Shown: positions 40,301-55,400, counted from the stretch's first letter. The stretch is DNA of 64,000 bases from Reticulitermes speratus (GCA_021186555.1 JAJKFL010000003.1:46101908-46165907), one strand, 5' to 3'. Numbers and translations are program-made. The notes: generated by a model not told the origin, from the letters alone.

Positions 40301-43300
40301 CATGTTAAAATCCCTTTGGAGTGCCTATTAAAATGCTGTGTCTGCATCTCTGTACGCATGTAACAACTTCTCAATTAATAAATAGATGTTTGTGAAATTT
40401 ATTATTGGAGAATTTTGTGAAAAATGCTAAAGCCATATCAGTTTTCATGAAGATTGATGATGCCAGTGTTCTGTTTCTGATTGGACATTTATTAATTTTG
40501 TAAATGCTTTTAAATTGATTTGTGAAGACTGATTGAACTGAATGTCTCCAAGATTCTTAACTTGATATTTATCCATTCATCCATTATAGTAAAACTTATG
40601 ATTATCCTAGGTAGTATAAAATGGCAGTAGTATTCACATTATGGTCTTCTGGGATGTGTGCATGATGTCATGTGGTTTCATAGATGGTTACTGTGATTCT
40701 GGATAATTTTGCTTCTTGTCGTCATTATGCCCTTTTACCTCAAAGTGGAGGTTTGTCAGAAACATGGGTACTTGTGTACTAAAGTACATGATGTCATGTC
40801 TCAGTTTTAATTAGCCATGAGAATGTCAAATCTTGCCATAATAATGTTATCATTAACATTTTTTAGAATACTACATGAGTTTAAAATGTGTCAGATGTTT
40901 CTTGCCCATTTATATTTTATCCATATCCTTTCCTGTCTTAATAAGAAGTGGCGTATTAGACAGTAGCTATGTCAGAAACTGGCAGTTGTTGCTGATTTAA
41001 ATGTTGCAGTTGATTATTGTTTCATAACTTTTGTAGTAAGTGTTCACAAGATTTTTTAAGATGATTTATTGATATTATGTTTTCATGATTGTACCAGTTA
41101 ATTTTATTTTCTTATTTAAAAGATTACAATGTGACACAATGATGATGATGGCGATGACAACATTGAAAAAGTAATATGTGTGCTTAAACTTACCAGAGAG
41201 CTTGGATGAACTGGAGATAATGGCTGTGGAGCTGTTTTCGGATGTGCAGAACAAGAATGTGACAGCTCTTACATGGCCTGAGCATCCATTTGGTCCTGAG
41301 CAGCTTCAGATGAAAGGCTATATTGTTCCAATAAAGGACCTCAGAAATCTTAACATTACATTCCCTATACCAGATCTCCTTGAATATTATAAAGCAGGGG
41401 TAAGTCAGTATAGGTATTGTTCTGTTGGAGATTCAGTTCTTTGATTAAGCAAATCAACTTGAGAGTAAAATTTTGCTTTTGATTTTTTCCTTTTTGTTTT
41501 CTGTCATGCTTCATATGGTATGGAGGGTGTGATATATGAGTGAAAGTGTGAAGATGGTTTTGATTGTGGAAATGGTAAGGATTGGAAAGACAGCAGCTGT
41601 GACCTGTATTTATATAGTTTTGGTTTGTGTGTGTGTGGGCTGAAAAATATTTGTTTTTGTGGAATGAATTGCATTCTTGGTGGCGGTATGCCAAAGATTA
41701 GGTAAAATCTATCAGGAACTAAATATTGTACCTTTTGCTATATGATATAGTCATTTTGTGCCAAATAAACACAACTTACAACCTGACCTCCAGCAATTTG
41801 CATGAACGTTTAGAGTTATTCATTTCTTGTGGGTATAAGTACGTTGTCCATACAAATTTTGAGACCACAAAGTGTGATAGTTTTGGAATAGTGGTGCTTC
41901 AGAATTTTCAAGAAGGCTGTTGCCATTTGGTGGTAATAACTTTGGCCCTAATATGCTTAGAGAGCTGTTTCAAAGTATGGTGGAAAGCTGATTACGTGCC
42001 CTTTCCAATTGTATGTTGCATGGGCTAATTGCTGCTGGGGGAGAAACTGTGAACATCAGCAAACTTGACTTTTGACTTTGAATGGCCAAAAATGTGGACT
42101 TCACACTTTTTAAAAGAATTATGCCATTGTTTATTATAACAGTATAATATATTCCAAGTCATGCCATTTATCTGTGTGCTGCCAACTCATTCCCGTTTTT
42201 CTAGCCGGGTCACTACCTGAGCCATCTCTTTGGTCATGAAGGTCCAGGAAGCTTGCTGTCTGTACTGAAAACAAAAGGTTGGTGTAACAGTCTTGTGGGT
42301 GGAGCTCGAACAGGTGCACGAGGATTTGGCTTTTTCGGTATCAATGTCGACCTCACAGAAGAAGGAATTGAGCGTGTGGATGATATTGTGAAGCTTGTAT
42401 TTCAGGTGTGTAGATATGTTTTTCTTACAGTTATAAAGTTATACATAGGAAGAGCTGCAAAATTAGGCAGTAGCGAAAGGGAGAAATGCACACCACTTTA
42501 ACCAATGAATACACTCTTATTATACCTTTTTATGTTATACAATACAGTCAAGTGAACTAGCATGACATGTTTTGATCCCTTGTTGGGATCATCATCAGGG
42601 ACCTTTAGATTATAAATTACACAATTATAAATTAGCAATAAAGGTACATATTAGAAGTATAAGATGTATAAAGGTTAAAATTGTAGGCTATCTCTATTGG
42701 TTCCTGGGTCACTGGAAATTAATGTTAAAACTACTAAGTTAAATTTGGATATAAACATACCTAAACATTCTAAGTTATATGAATGTATGAAAAACTTTTT
42801 ATTGTAGAATGGAGGTTGTATGTGTATATCTATATTTAACTTAGTATTTTTAACATTACCCAGGAACCAACAGAGATAGCCTACAATTTTAACCTTTATA
42901 CATATTATACCTTTAATATGTACCTTTATTGTTAATTTATAATTGTGTTATTTATAATCTAAAAGTCCCTGATGATGATCCCAATAAGGAATCAAAACCT
43001 GTCGGGCTAGTTCACTGTGACTGTACTGTATAACATAACAAGGTATAATAAGAGTACATTTGTTGGTTAAAGTAGTGTGTGTTTGAATGACAATGCACGG
43101 TATGAATAGTATGAAGGGAGAAATATTTATCACAGGAAGGACCCACACACACTGTTGACTGAAGAAAGATGCTGAACGCTTTGCTTTTATTGTATATTTT
43201 GTGTCACAGCAGAGTTGATACATTTGATGTTCAGTGACAGAATTATCCACATGTGGCAGAATTACAGATTGAGATCCCAGTGACATTTATAAGCAGGAAT

Positions 43301-46300
43301 TGTTGTATGATTTCCATTTAGTTTAAACAAGAAGGTCTGGGAAGAAATTGTGATCACTCTTTTCCTTAAAATCCGTTAGTCTGTAGTGTGTGGTTAGAAA
43401 GGTATATGAACTAATTATTGCACTATTCAGTGATTGACTTCTGTGCATTAATTTGCATTGATGCAGATTTTGTTTATATTAAAATATTTATTAAGTGTAA
43501 CCTCAAAATTTTATGCTGTTTCTGTGCTTGTTCATAATTGTTGGCATGTAGTCAGGTGTTTCATACAGAATTTCTAGCTATATTTTTGATACATTTCTGT
43601 ATCAAATTTTGTAACTTTACACCTAATTGTTTATTTTACATGGTTGCCATGTTGTGTATGCTTTCCATAGGAAATGTATTAACAAAATTTGCATATTCTT
43701 TGGAGATTTACTACCACTCAAAATTTCAGGACCCTCGATTATATGGCACCGTGTGTGTCCTGCCTCACAAGTTCATGCGGCTGTTATGTTGGTATTATTA
43801 ATGGTAGGCAGTCAAAGAGCACAAACATGTAGTGACTTCTGGTGTTATGTTGTTTGTAATACAATTCATGGAAATCCATCAGTTAGTTCAGAAACTATTT
43901 GGGAGGAAAGATACACAGACACACGTACGGCACAGAAACATGGTGACTTTGTAAGGCTGTATTTCATTTGAAATAATAAAGGAATACTAAAATGAATGAT
44001 GATATGCTACAACAGTATTGTACACTTAGAAATGTAAGAAAGTAATGGAAATTGCTGAAAGTATCCAGGTAATTTGAACTTTGCACATGGAATAGAAGGG
44101 GTACCCTGTGGTGCACTTGGTTGAGGCACTGCGCTACAAGCTGGAAGGTCGCAGGTTCGATTCCTGATGGTGTAATTGGAATTTTTCATTGACATAATCC
44201 TTCCAGCAGCACTGTGGCCCTGGGGTTGACTGAGCCTCTAACAGAAATGAGTATCAGGAATGTTTCCTAGGGGATAAAGGTGGCTGGTACGTAGGGCTGA
44301 CAACCTTACCACCTTCATGTGCCGATTGTGTTGAAATCTGGGAGCCTCGATCTCCTGGAGCACTGAGGGCCTGTCCAGGCCTGTAATGGGATTATTTTAC
44401 ATTTTACATGGAATAGAAAGTCAGGCTTCTTGCATGACTATGGTACAGGTTGCCAATCTTTGAATTATGTTTATGCATCATTGTTTTTTTTTGTTGTCAG
44501 TATGTAAACATGTTAAAACACGACGGACCAAAGGAATGGATTTTTCAAGAATATAAGGACATCTTGTCCATGAATTTCCGGTTCAAAGACAAGGAGTCAC
44601 CAAGAAGTTATGTATCAAACATGGTACATAACCTACATGTAAGTGAGAATTTCCTTATGTCTTTTCATTGAGCATTCTGTACAGCTGGAATTGTGTAAAA
44701 TTATCCAACCTCTATTAAGAAAGGCGGTAGATTTATTGTGTCTCAGAGCTGCAGAACGTACATTCATGGCGCATGTATGAGTGCTAGCTGACACGATTGC
44801 TATTTTATCACCACTGTAATATGAGGCAGCTACAGATGCTTAGTCATATTCAGTCATAGAATGTGGGTAGGCTTGATGTGATTAAGAAATATATTCAGTT
44901 TGGGAGAGTGTTCATTTGCAGTACTTTTATGAAGTATATGTCATGGAAAAATATTGCCAACAATGTTGTAAAAATGTTTTATGCAAACAGTGCGGTGTAA
45001 AAGAACAATATACAGAGTAGTGGAAAAATTTGGAATGAGAAGTTCAGTGCTGGACAAAAGATAGTAAAAGAAATGCGTTTTAACTGAAGAGAAATTGGTC
45101 AACAGATCTTCACACTTGAATTCATGCAACTTTCATTGCAAGGTACATTAAAAGATATAATTTATGAGAACAATTCACATTTTTTGTGAGAACTGAAAGA
45201 CAGTATTCAAAGACAAACTGCTAATAATACAACTATCTCTATGATAAAAAAAAAGGTAATTTTTGCAGTATGGTATAAACTGAATATTAGAATCAGAGGC
45301 ATGAATGTGTCTGTGCAAAGAGTTTACTCTTCAGGCTGTATGGGAACTTTATCATACATCTGCTTTACTCTGACATCTAAGTGTAGGATACAAATGTGTC
45401 TTATGGCTGCACCTGTGTGCCTGAATTAACATCATGGAGTGTTTACCTGTATTAATCAGATTTATTTTCAGTCTGTTTTGGACACCTTATATGAAACATT
45501 ATGTTAGAATATTGTGTGCGGTGTGAGTTTGAGTGGTGCGTGTTAATGTCATGATCTAGGATTTGGCACCATGCATTTGGTAGATTGGTGCCAGTGTTTT
45601 GGAGGAATCAGCTACCGTCATCATCGGGGTAGAAGAGTAAGTTGCATGGGTGAAAATGCTATTGATACAGGGAAGGGAGGGCTGGAACTGGAGCAGTGAG
45701 CAAACCAATAGAACCAGCTTTAACTGACGATTGACCCTACTTTGATTCTCGAACAGGCTTCCAAGAATGGCAAACGTATAAGCTTGAGAGTTTTGGCAAT
45801 AAAATAAATCCACTTACATAGAAGCAGAAGTAATGTAATAGTAGCTTTGCATTAAATATAACCTGTCACATTCAGTGAAACTTTGTGGTAGAGTTTGAAG
45901 TTAGTTTTTAGTGTGCAACAAACGCTGAAATTCAGTTTGCATCAGGTACCTGTTTTTTGGCAGTCTGAATAGCTGTACTGAATTGAGACAGAATGCTTTG
46001 ATATATTAGAAAGATTGCAGAGGATGATTTACATGAAAATACACTAGATTAGAGAAGCAGAGAATGAGAATTTGAGGAGCGGCAGATGTCATCGTAAGTG
46101 AAGATGAGTGATGTAGTTGTTCATTGCTGGCATATGATTTTGCACCACAGCAGCTTTAAGGCATTGTGAATGATGTTATTGTAGCCTTATATTGCACAGT
46201 GATGTAACACATCATCCTAGTAACTGCAGGCAATGAATAATAATAACAATAATTTTCATAATAATAAAGTGTTCCATATTGTGACTTGAATCAGTGTGAC

Positions 46301-49300
46301 CATTTTCTTCTTTGGTACTGACATCAAACTTCCAAGTTGGAATAGCCAAACTTGGAACCTGCTCTCAAATATTCTCTGGGACAAGTTTCTTATTCCTTGA
46401 CAGATAAGTCAAGTGCCATAACAAGATGGGATGACCATGCAGACATGCAAAGAGTAGGTGGCGAAGGATACGAAATTTAGAAACAGAGGAAGAATGGTGG
46501 GCAAAAGAGGAAAAGAAAAATAAATAAAATTAAGTTACATTAAAATAAGAACAGATAAATAAATAAGTAAATAAATAAATGGGTTTGGGGAGAAGGAAAG
46601 TGGAAAAATATAGGTCATTCACATTCCTTGCTGTTATGTTCTTTTTTTTTTCTCTCCCATTGGCCTCAGCACCTGCAAAAGTAGTTTTGTGTGGCCACTG
46701 GGTTGTGCTTGTTTGCCTGTAGCCTCAGTTCTGATCCTCTCTATCCTGTATCCATACCATTTTACTCTGTGTAACTTACCCTGTTCCTCAAAACATCTTG
46801 CACCAGTGTACCAACTACACTGTGTTACATCCAGAGGACCGTAATCTTAAATGTGCATATTATGTTGTACAATATTTGCAGACATTGCTAAAAGGTAAAG
46901 GGGAGCCACACTAGTATAGTTAGTATAGTGTCTAGGCATGGACTGGATGATCCTTTGTTAAGTTTTAAGTAGGGACAGGAGATCTTTTTGTCTCCAAGAC
47001 ATCCAGACCGTTTCTGGGGCCCTTCCAGCCTCCCCTTCAATGGGTATTGGGGTTCTTTCCCTGGAGGTAAAGTGGCCAGGCCATGAAGTCACCCACTCAC
47101 CTCCATTTAATGCCAAGGTTATGAATGAGTGAAGCTATATCTTTACTCTCCCTGTATGCCTTCGTGGCATGGGTGGGGACACATTTACCTTTACTTTTTG
47201 CTGAAAGATAAAATTGGTTTTTGGTCTAAGCACCACACTGAGAAGATGTGTTTGTGGTATGGAGGTAACACTCCATGCATTCTAGAACTCTTCACCACTA
47301 TTCTGAGTTGAATAAATTTTTATGTTTTGTGCAGGAATATCCATTAGAGGAAGTACTTTCAAGCTGTTACCTCATCAGTGAATGGCGGCCTGATCTGATA
47401 GAGATGGTGCAAGGGTATCTGACTCCTGAAAACGTTAGGTAATGTGGCAGTGAAAACACAGTAAATGTATGAAAGAAATTAAATGTGTTAATATGTAACA
47501 GTTGTAATATAATTATGATAGATTGTCATGCACATTTTGTGCACAGCAATTTCCTGTGTGTGATTTTAGCTTTTCCCTTAAGGTACTTAAGGCCTTTGCT
47601 CTGTGGGAACTTGTGCTTTAGTTGGTAGTTTGGTTAACAAACTACCAAGAGCAAGACCTCATAATTTCCTGTGCTTGTAATTTCTGGTAGTCGCATCAAT
47701 ACACTGAGCTTATGTAATGGTTCCAACTCACAAATCTCCATTCTTAACACATGCACTGCTAAGTCGTGGTTATTTAAAGGATAGCTTTATGTGGGTTGTA
47801 CTGAGATTTTTGTACTGAACTGATGAGGGTCCATCATCATCTGAAGACAAATTTCAACACAGTGATAATGAAAGTTAAAACAGAGTCATTATTGCTCACA
47901 AACACAATATTATTGACAACTGAGTGCATGAATACAATGCTTTGGTTATATTTTAGGGTTGCAGTTCTTGGACAGAAGTTCGAGTCTATATCGAATGAGG
48001 TGGAGCAATGGTATGGAACAAAGTACAGGCTAGAGAAGATACCAGACTCATTATTAGATGTAAGTTTTCTGGCAGTTATTTTATGTGGAACTTGTATTTA
48101 CTGGCCTGTGTCAGTATTTTTTATTTCTGTTATAATATTATATATTGGTAAGTACAAATTTTAGTGCTACATTTTTGTATTTTATTTTTATTTAACCCTT
48201 CGGTGCTGAACGATGTGTATGCTGTGTTGCAGGGTGCAGGGTTCAATTTCCTATCGATGTAGCATGTGTGTCAGTCATGTCCCCCTTCTTTCCTTCCCTC
48301 ACCCCATTTTATGTTTTTTGGAGGGGGGGGGGGGAGGGCAGGAAGAGTTTGACTGATAGAATTAAATTCTGTGATGTAAATCCTGGCATTCTGAAGATTA
48401 CATATAGCATTAATTTCAGTGCCAAAGGGCTAATGACAGTTTGTTTAAGTCTGCTGTGACATCATGAAGCTTTTCGTGAGAAGCTTGTGAGCTTTTTATG
48501 TGAGTGACTAAATTTATGTATGTAATAGGTCAAAGTTTGTCATGATATGAAAGTAATTTTAAAGCGAGAGTTAATAGCTGTTTATTAAGAAACTGTGTGT
48601 GCCGATGGATTTGCATCTTCCTATGCACTTGTCATAAGTAGAATGCATTTTCACTCTTTTCATGTGTTGATGAATTTGCAAGTGTTATATTTTTTTCTAC
48701 CCTTGCCCGTAGGAATGGAGAAGTTGTGACTTGTGTGAGGATCTAAAACTGCCTCCAAAGAATGAGTTTATTCCAACAGACTTTGATTTGATGCCACGTG
48801 AGGAGAATGTGAGTATTATAAGTGCAATTATGGTTTAATTTTTTTTCAGTGCTTAAATATTATAACATGAAGCAAGTTAAATTATTTGAAATTCATGTTA
48901 AGCAGTTCATTTGATTATGCTGAAGTTGTAACTTAGCTGTGTCTGGTTATTTATCATATTTTTCATCCACAGTATGACCATAATTCTCTATTTACCTGCA
49001 TATATGTCCCAAAGTTTCAGTCTGAAAAGTGGGCTGAAATCTACACACAAACCAATCTGTTCTTGAAGACTGATGTCTTCTGGGTTAAGACGCTGTGTTC
49101 ATTGGAGTTACACATTTTTCAGAGTATCCTGCTGCTGCCATCATCAGGGTTTTTGCAATTCAAGAAGAGTGTATAGTCCCCGAAAATGGGGGGTAAAAAT
49201 TTTCTAAATGTCATGACATCATATCCCAGAAGACTTGACTCTTGAATGCTGCTGTGAGAATGTCAAATTTTACTATCTGTTGTTGTTCACAAAGTGTCCT

Positions 49301-52300
49301 TTTTTATCACATATGTATGTCAGTATGTGCCCCATTAATATCTGTGACCTTACTGTGTCCACAAATAAACTGCTGTGACTGAAAAGTCTGTCATACTGTT
49401 TGAACGAAAATTCAAAGGAATGTTTAAAGAAAGGGAGTTCCAAGAAAAATCCAACTGCATGCACAACAAACAATTTGACAATATTTTACATTTGTAAAAC
49501 ACATTTGTTACATGTGTATGGTGTTGATGTAGTTTAGTACATTGCAAAATAATGTATGCTGCTTACAAATTGATGAATTTTGAGCAATTGTGCTTTTACA
49601 GAGCAAGCTGTAAATACGCGAAGTGTTTTAACAACCATGCTGTGGTGGAAACATAGGCCTAATTCACATCTCGCTCCATAAATAGCACAGTTCTGTAAAT
49701 GTTGTCAGTGTATATGGAAACATTAACCCCTTACGGCTGAATGGGAAAACACTGTCCCAGGAATTTGAATGCCCTCAATGGCCAAAAGGGAAAATATTGT
49801 CCTGCAACACCACGTAATTTTTAAAATTCTCCTCTTCTATTATTACACATCTCTTTGCCACAGTACTTGTCTAAAAGGCTTGTATAGGCATAAAAGATTG
49901 TGTTAAATTTAATTCCATTTAAAATTATCACTAATGAGGTTTAATTTTTCTTACTAACAGCCTTATGATTTTTCCGGCAGTCATGAATTATTGACCGCGT
50001 CTCCAAGCAGTAGTAGTTCTTTTTTCCTCATACTGGTGATGTGAAGCAAATACACACACACGTAAAGGACCTTTGACAAGTCTCTGTTCCTTCATAAAGC
50101 CCTTCCTGTGAAATCCACACCCCGTTCACCCCCATTATTCCATCAAGAAAATGCTACGGATAAATACCAGTTCAGTAATTACAATGGTAATATTTATCAC
50201 ATTTGTGTTTTCCGCCTTTCCTGTTAGTGTCAGTTGGTCCTCAGAACTACAGTTCGGTGTGATATACGTCCAAACATGGTGTAGCACACAATCCTATGCT
50301 GCATTTTCGACACGTGAATTTTGTTCTTGCTTCTTTGTTTTTGGCGGAACACACGGCAGCGAATACTTTTGCACTGCATAATCAGTGTCTGACTCTCTGA
50401 TTGTGATTCAAGCTTCTGTCCTGCCTGGTTTGTCACATGTTATTGCTGTGATAGTGAACGGACTGAACTGTTGATTTGAAGATAGACCTAAGTATGAACC
50501 TAAAATTAAAAAAAAGTCACAAAGAAATTCTTACAGCAGAATGAAGAACATTTGCCTCTGGTCCCATATTGCACTAACCAGAGCATTGAACGTCTGTATT
50601 CATTCCTTACCTCTGCCACTGACTGCATATGAAATCATTGGCTTCAGCGCCCAGATAAGACAGCACTACCATGAAACCTAAATATAATTATGTGACTGAA
50701 ACCTGAATAACTATATGAGGAAATAGAATGATATGTACAGTCAGCTCCAAATTTTATAGCACAGGGTCTTGACTTACAGCAGGAGCTATGTGAAGGGAAT
50801 AAATCTAGAAATAATGTGTAAAGTGAAAAATAAACAAAATAGAAAATGACCTTCACCTAAGATGCATAAAAATAGGTGGATTTTCTTGAAACTTGCATAT
50901 TGGGTAGATAGACTCATTCTTAAGCATGTACATTTTTATTTGAAGTTTTTATCTTTAAAAGTGTATGAAATACTACAGATAATATCAGCAGGTGCGAAAA
51001 TGGGCATTTAAAGTGAAAAGAACTCCGGCTGTGAGCGGCTGCTTTGGGATTTAAACCTCCCATACTTTAAAGGTTAATTGTTCTTGCATTTCCACATGCA
51101 TATTAAATCAGGAAGGTATCATGATAAACATAACTGAGAAAAGTATGTACAGTTCTTAGTAGAAACATAGGTCTGATTCACATCCTGGTTTATTCTTAAC
51201 TCTGTAGGAATTTCAGCAGTGTGATTTGTTACATGAGCTATAAACTGGCACTTTTCATGTGAAATGTACCATCTGTTTTGTTTGTAGTTTATTTCATGAT
51301 GCTATCAGTAAATCACACTGTATACCATCAATTTTGCATTCTGCATCTTTGAATTGCTTACCTGGACATGTTTGTTTTCATGAAAAATATTTTTGGCACC
51401 TCCATGCTCTCAACAATGTTTTGCTGTTGTCAGTTGCTCTTGATCCAGTGGGTAGTTGGGGAGGCTTGGTCTGTGTAGTGATGAAGGTATGGGATGGACA
51501 ACTGAAGAACTGTGATAGTTACTGCAAGTGATAAACACATGGTTGCACCTGGGACTGTAAAGAGTGAAAGCTACAGTTTTAATGCGATGAAAATTCAACT
51601 GAAGTACTTTCCTGTGAAAGCAGAGTAACAAATTTTGTTTCAGTAAGCAGTGTGACATATACTTCATGATCTCCTATGTATATGAGAACATGTAAATGTG
51701 ATAATTGACAGTTTTTGTGAAGCTTTTGTGAAGTTGTAAGCTCTTGAATGTTAATTTTAATGTTCTGTTTATAGTACTAGTATGTCTGCAACAGACTTCT
51801 TTTGGGAACAGCTTTATGTACTCAATTTCATACACAATTTCAGGCCCCGATGTATCCCATTATTGTTCAGGACACATCACTGTCTCGAGTGTGGTTCAAA
51901 CAAGATGATGAGTTCCTACTGCCAAAAGCAAACCTGAGCTTTGAATTTGTGAGGTTAGTGAGCCATATTTGGGAATACAAATTCCTATTTAATCTTGCTA
52001 CTTTGTTGCGTGAAATTTGTCAGTCATTGTAGTTGGTGTGGTGTTTTTGTAATTGTGTGTCCATATTGATGATAGGTGGTAGGCAATGTCATATTTATTT
52101 GAATGAGAAAGCCTGAACTTTCTATTAGGCAAATTTATTTCTTAAGTTAGCTTTAGGGAGAAATGTGACAATTATTATGTCAGCCCTGGTTAATAGAAGA
52201 AAGCATGGCTTGACCATTTTGGGAGGTACTTCTAAGTAGGGGCATATCATTCAAAGGTTAAATTTCTTTGGATTTGGAAACTAATATGGGGGACAGAGGG

Positions 52301-52380
52301 AGAGGATTTACTGATATTGAACCTCATATGAGTGAAAACCTTACATCAAGGATCATTACATGAGGATTTTGTTGTGCGCG

Positions 52381-52430
<50 letters not shown>

Positions 52431-55400
52431 TGTGTGTTGTTGAATCATGCTGCCAGTTACTAAGATTACATAGCATCAGCGATAGATAAATAAGTATAGA
52501 GTATTGGTGGAGCTGTACTGACAGGGGAAAACCAAAGTAATTGGAGAAAAACCAAAGCCTGTCCCAGTGCCACTTTGTCCACCACAATTCCCACATGGGC
52601 TGATCTGGAATTAAATCTGGGCATCGCTGGTGAGAGGCTGGTGACTAACTGCCTGAGCAGTGGTGTGACTGTTTGTTGAGTTATTTTCTGTGTGAAGTAT
52701 TTCAATTATATAATTGTATTCTGTTAAGCATTTTAAATGTTATAGCCTCCAACTGTGCCATTACCCTGCTTTGTTTCCTGTATCACCAGTTTTTATGAAG
52801 TTGTCATTCTCTTCATACATAAGCTTAATCACATAGTAATGGGTATCAGTAGCTTTCTTAAAGAATTTTTATGGAGGTGTAAACATTTGGATACAGGATT
52901 TGTACCATTTATGTTTGTTGATTCAGTGAATTTGTTGTATATGTTTGCAGAGTTTTTTTTTTTTACCATTGTATAAATGTTCTCTCTGTTGTAATCAGGG
53001 ATACACACATTTTCCAAAAATCTAAGGGCCACCTCAAAATTCTGGGCCGAGAAGGGTTATATGAAGCAAGTTCCATACCGAGGCCCCACAGATATTAGTG
53101 CCATGGTATAAAATTTAGTTTCTGGTGTGTGGAATTTGTGCACACCCTGGTGTTAATCATATTTTAAAATTTGTTTACTAGATATTTTGAACAAAGGTAG
53201 TGTAATCAGTATAGTGATCTGGCTACAGGCTGGATGAAAGAGAAATCGTGGTTTGATTCCCAGGAGCGGGAAGAGATTTTTCTGTTTTGTAGAATGGACC
53301 CAGACTGGCTGTGGGGTCTACACAGCCTCCTATTCGCTGGATACCAGTTGTGCTTCTTCTGGGGGTGAAGCAGCTGGGACACAAAGCAGGCTACTTATAT
53401 CCACCTTGTGCCAAGTAGGAATGAGTGGACCTGTATCTCATTTTCCCCATGTGCCTTCATGGCATGCATGGGGACAACTTTACCTTTACCATTTACTTGA
53501 TATTCCATGTATGAACATTTGGTCTGTCAAAAGCTAAATAAGTGTACCGAAAAAGTTAAAATTGTGTTGAAATCTGAGATTCATGTTAGATGGGCCTTAC
53601 TTGGGGGAATCTGTTCTTGACATTTCGATCCCTTAATGTTTCTACTAATGTAGCGTACATTTATGAACACTTTTTTTACCACTTCCCTCCATCAAATTCT
53701 GACATTAAGAATGAGTGGAGCTGAACATCAACTCCCCGATATGCCTTCATGGCATGCACAGGAACAGCTGTACCTTTACCTTTATGTTTCTGTGATGTCA
53801 TTTTGAGCATTGTTTCAGTCACCATGTTCCAAGCAAATTTACTTGTCTCTGAATCAATTGCATGTGCTTTGTTGTGTTTGACAGTCCACTGGCATACTTG
53901 GACCCTATTAGCTGCAACATGACTTACATGTTTGTGCAGCTGTTCAAAGATGCTCTTAATGAGTATGCATATGCAGCAGAACTTGCAGGAATGAAGTGGG
54001 AGCTGACCAACACCAAGTATGGCATGATTGTGAGTACCCTGGTTACTAGAAATGCACTACAATGATATTGTGACTGAGTGTAACAATTCAAACTTTTGTC
54101 ATCCACCTCCTCTCCTCTTTGCATCTCCCTTCTTCGACTTTTACATTGTTATATGCATTTCCTAATGATGAAGCCCACCTACCTGGCTTCCCAAAGCTCC
54201 TTTCAAATTTCCGGTCATTGTCTTCCTTCCTTCCATATAATATTTTTATTAACCTGCTTGTTTCTGTGTTGAGGTTGGTCTTCCTTTTTTTTTTTATTAA
54301 TGTTGAACTAACATTCATTAATTAACACACCTCAGATTTTTCCTCATGTGTCTGTAGTGTGTGATCTTGCAGGTGTAGTACTGACAGAGGGAGATACAAA
54401 CCCGTTAATAAGTTGGTATGTCTGTTATACTTTGGGGAGGTAATAGGATTTCCTGCATAGGTTGTTAGTCATGTAATGCATAATTGTTTGCCTTTACCAT
54501 TGTTCAAATTATATGTACATTTATGAGAAGAGATGGTATTTTTTGTTTACAGCTTGGTATTGGTGGATACAGTAGCAAACAGCATGTTCTGCTGGATAAA
54601 ATAATGGAGAAACTAACTAATTTTAAAGTAGATCCAAAGCGGTGTGAGATACTGAAAGAAAATGTGAGTATTGAAAATGTTGCCATACTTTGCTTTGTGT
54701 ACTTAAAGAACCAGTAGGAGATACTTGATTTAATTTAGTCTGTTTGTATAGTAGTAGTGAAGTTTTCATGTTTGTACATATTGAAATATTTATGTTTTGT
54801 CAAAACAGATTTGGTGCTGTTATTAACAATAACTAAATAGTCATCACATGAAGATGTCTTTTAGTTTGATGTTCACATATTTATGTTGTCTCAAGCAGAA
54901 GACAGACATGACAAAACTGTGAATAAGTGGCTTATTGTTGTAAAAACATCAACTTAAAATCTCAGAGTTTGTGTTCAGAAACTTATTTAATCCTTATAAA
55001 AATTTAATGTGTTCACCCTCAGTTCATTCTTACAAAAAAAATGTAATGCATTTAAAGGGCACTTGCTGTACTTTCATTAATATTCCATATTTATCTAATA
55101 TTCTTATTTCTGCATTGTTCTTTGTAGTATGTTCGAGGACTAAAGAACTTTGAAGCAGAGCAACCATACCAACATGCTGCGTATTATCTAGGAGTTCTTT
55201 TGGCAGAACAGGCCTGGACAAAAGAAGAACTTCTTGCTGCCACTGATGGTAATCTAGTAACAGATTATTTCACTTTAATTTCCTCGTTAAAAACCCCAGC
55301 TTACAATCTCATAGATTCCTCCTATTTCTTATTGTGGTTGATGACAAATGTGACAATAAAAGTGATATTTTGAAGTAGCTGTGTATCTGATTGTCCTGGT

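Noticed and set aside
43538-43971. Overlapping plus-strand frames of 87 and 114 codons
   Set aside because: No recognisable domain and no splice pattern; they lie in an IDE intron and look like repeat-derived or chance frames.
44101-44175. tRNA gene (box A and box B present)
   Set aside because: Does not fold as a complete tRNA and continues into a SINE body with target duplications.
50151-50381. 76-codon frame with a hydrophobic start resembling a signal peptide
   Set aside because: Inside the candidate TTAA element, no homology recognised, no splice or polyadenylation context.
52384-52427. Microsatellite as a CRISPR-like or regulatory array
   Set aside because: Simple TG repeat; no spacer structure, and the window is eukaryotic.
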